Below are positions 62,648-64,000 of a DNA stretch of 64,000 nt, in pieces. The notes beneath the pieces were generated by a model. It saw only the letters and a program-made list of their open reading frames with translations, searched no databases and was not told the origin of the DNA. This DNA comes from Mediterranea massiliensis (GTDB taxonomy: Bacteria > Bacteroidota > Bacteroidia > Bacteroidales > Bacteroidaceae): contig NZ_LT635837.1 of the NCBI RefSeq assembly GCF_900128475.1, positions 241,867-305,866 on the forward strand, in the 5' to 3' direction. Each line of letters opens with the position of its first letter. Within the stretch, counting starts at the first letter, position 1. The translations under genes were made by a program, and so were the position numbers.

Positions 62648-63562
62648 ATGGATCTCGACTTGACAGAACATCTGAAGGCCGCTCAGGAAGATACCGATGA
62701 CATCCATCTCCACCAGGCAGACGCATCGGCCCGCCTGCGGATGGAGGACGGCTTTTTCATTATCCTCGTAACCGATGGAATGGGATATATACAAGACACT
62801 TTCCGACGCTACGATGTCACATGCGGAAGTCTGGCCGTACAGACTCCAGGCACCTCGTCCACACTCTACGCAAGCTCTCCCGACTTCCACGCCCTTATTC
62901 TCTACCTGGTGCCGGCCTACTTCGACAGCCTGCCCGACGGGCATGCCCTCTACAGCCAGCTGGCTTCGTTTCTGGGAAATTACCGGCTTCCTGTCCTCCA
63001 GCTTTCTCCAACCGACCATGCCTATCTGCAGAAGACGTTCGCCCTGTTCGAAGGTGAAATGCGGTCGTTCCGTTTTTTCCGAAACGGCATGGTGCGCCAG
63101 CAATGCAGCTTTCTGTTGCTGCAGGTCAGCGACCTGCTGTGCCGCAACAGTTCGTCGGCCGCCCTCAGCGTCAGCCGTTCGAACGAACTCTTCCGCGAGT
63201 TCAAGAAGCTGTCGGCCGCCCATTACCGCCAGTGCCACAGCCTCCACTTCTATGCCGAACGGCTCCACGTGTCTACCACCTACCTGTCGCGTGTCGTGAA
63301 GCAGACGACCGGGCGGACCGTCCGTTTCCACCTGTCCGAACTCATCTGTGCCGACGCCAGACGTCTGCTGGAATGCACCGACATGGACGTCAAGGAAATA
63401 GCCGACTCCCTCGGCTTTTCCGACCAGTCGGTATTCGGCAAGTTCTTCGCCAGAAAGACCGGCCTGTCTCCGCTACGCTACCGCCAGAACAGAGAAAAGG
63501 CACGGAGCTGTACGGACCGCCGCGGAGAGGAAGAGAAGTTTCCGCCGGCAAACATCCGATAG
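62648..63562 (+). CDS. AraC family transcriptional regulator
   Basis: A 304-residue regulator. An N-terminal cupin-like sensing region (about 1-170) is followed by two C-terminal helix-turn-helix motifs: YAERLHVSTTYLSRVVKQTT and VKEIADSLGFSDQSVFGKFF. The ATG at 62648 begins MDLDLTEHLKAAQ and lies just after a good promoter; the upstream in-frame start at 62594 is inside that promoter. It is divergent from the membrane/kinase fusion and converges with a TolC-family gene. Confidence 0.93.
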   Translation: MDLDLTEHLKAAQEDTDDIHLHQADASARLRMEDGFFIILVTDGMGYIQDTFRRYDVTCGSLAVQTPGTSSTLYASSPDFHALILYLVPAYFDSLPDGHALYSQLASFLGNYRLPVLQLSPTDHAYLQKTFALFEGEMRSFRFFRNGMVRQQCSFLLLQVSDLLCRNSSSAALSVSRSNELFREFKKLSAAHYRQCHSLHFYAERLHVSTTYLSRVVKQTTGRTVRFHLSELICADARRLLECTDMDVKEIADSLGFSDQSVFGKFFARKTGLSPLRYRQNREKARSCTDRRGEEEKFPPANIR

Positions 63563-63605
63563 CTTCCGTGCCCTTGTGGGATACGCAGAAAACCGAAAAG
63601 ACAAA

Positions 63606-64000
63606 TTATCGGCCCGTAGCCTGCAGATAAGTGCGTTTCTTCACTTCATATTGCATGCACGATTCCACATACTTGTCGCGGCTCTGCTGATACAGAGTCT
63701 GTGCATCCAGCAGTTCGCTCATCGTACAGGTTCCTGCCGAATAATAATCCGTATTCAGCCTCAGGTTTTCGTCGGCCTGTTCGATGGACTGAAGAGCTAT
63801 CTCCATCTGCTTATAGGCATCGTTCAGCTCGTTCCAGGCATTCTGCATGCGGATGACAAGCAGCTGGCTCTGGTCCTCCAACTGGCTCTCGGCATTCTGC
63901 ACACGCAGTTTGTCCCGCTTTATCTCGTGCGTTCCGCTCCACCAGCCCGTCAGCGGCACGCTGACCGTGGCAAACCCTATCCAGAACGACTGGTCCTTGT
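63606..64000 (-). CDS. TolC-family outer-membrane efflux protein, C-terminal fragment
   Basis: The last about 131 codons of a gene that continues past the right edge. Long amphipathic helices (AESQLEDQSQLLVIRMQNAW, then YKQMEIALQSIEQADENLRL) and the conserved ending YSAGTCTMSELLDAQTLYQQ identify the second TolC repeat, part of the periplasmic tunnel of tripartite efflux systems. The pump and adaptor genes would be expected upstream, outside the window. Confidence 0.87.
   Translation of the reverse strand, partial: KDQSFWIGFATVSVPLTGWWSGTHEIKRDKLRVQNAESQLEDQSQLLVIRMQNAWNELNDAYKQMEIALQSIEQADENLRLNTDYYSAGTCTMSELLDAQTLYQQSRDKYVESCMQYEVKKRTYLQATGR

Overview
The window looks like chromosome of a gut-type member of the order Bacteroidales (Bacteroides or Phocaeicola-like; genus not resolvable from sequence alone). 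Supporting features are several promoters of the Bacteroidetes form TTTG, 19-20 bp, TAnnTTTG; a type III glutamine synthetase; a fused BioB-BioA biotin gene; a NigD-like lipoprotein; fimbrillin-like lipoprotein domains; TonB-receptor-like outer-membrane barrels; an ECF sigma factor next to an anti-sigma-like barrel protein; and an IS982-family insertion sequence. Most of the window is GC-rich. The exceptions are the IS element and, less strongly, the outer-membrane gene at 21.9-24.2 kb.

Layout. 0-5.3 kb: tail of dapL, then a nitrogen-assimilation set (small outer-membrane barrel, P-II protein, ammonium channel, GlnN) closed by a clear terminator. 5.3-6.1 kb: a secreted hydroxyisourate hydrolase and tRNA-Gly(CCC). 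6.1-15.9 kb: late cobalamin synthesis and salvage genes in three transcription blocks (cobU-cobT-cobS-phosphatase; cobQ-cobD-cbiB; cbiA-pduO), with pncB among them and a candidate small RNA at 12.52-12.59 kb. 15.9-18.6 kb: an aminoglycoside-phosphotransferase-like kinase fused to a RapZ C-terminal domain, a MurU-like nucleotidyltransferase and a Cys-rich protein, probably amino-sugar or cell-wall recycling. 18.6-24.3 kb: accessory region with a fimbrillin-like/IdeS-like lipoprotein, a LuxR-type regulator and an outer-membrane barrel. 24.4-32 kb: pflB-pflA, ECF sigma with its barrel partner, a NigD-like lipoprotein and fhs. 32-44.3 kb: MATE pump, Crp/Fnr regulator, MacB-like ABC system, beta-propeller lipoprotein, sigma-54 two-component pair and serine hydrolase, with palindromic repeats between them. 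44.3-48.3 kb: aspartyl protease, outer-membrane receptor and CAT-like acetyltransferase. 48.36-49.39 kb: a complete IS982-type element with a target duplication. 49.4-53.3 kb: a second two-component system, a small secreted protein and an RmlD-like reductase. 53.4-59.2 kb: a full biotin operon (bioBA, bioF, bioG, bioC, bioD). 59.3-64 kb: glycosyltransferase, HD protein, a membrane protein/cytidylate-kinase-like fusion, an AraC regulator and the end of a TolC-family gene.

How the parts connect. GlnN, P-II and Amt form an ammonium uptake and assimilation module. PncB makes nicotinate mononucleotide, which CobT uses, so its place in the cobalamin cluster is metabolically sensible. PFL produces formate and Fhs loads formate onto tetrahydrofolate. 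The APH-RapZ protein and the MurU-like enzyme would form a kinase plus nucleotidyltransferase pair like AmgK-MurU.

The most interesting items are the IdeS-like lipoprotein, the APH-RapZ fusion, the in-frame leader on BioB-BioA, the small-RNA candidate, the membrane/kinase fusion, and the inverted repeats, one of which would be transcribed as a 31-bp hairpin just upstream of a sigma-54 regulator. No CRISPR array, rRNA, prophage or cobalamin riboswitch was seen.
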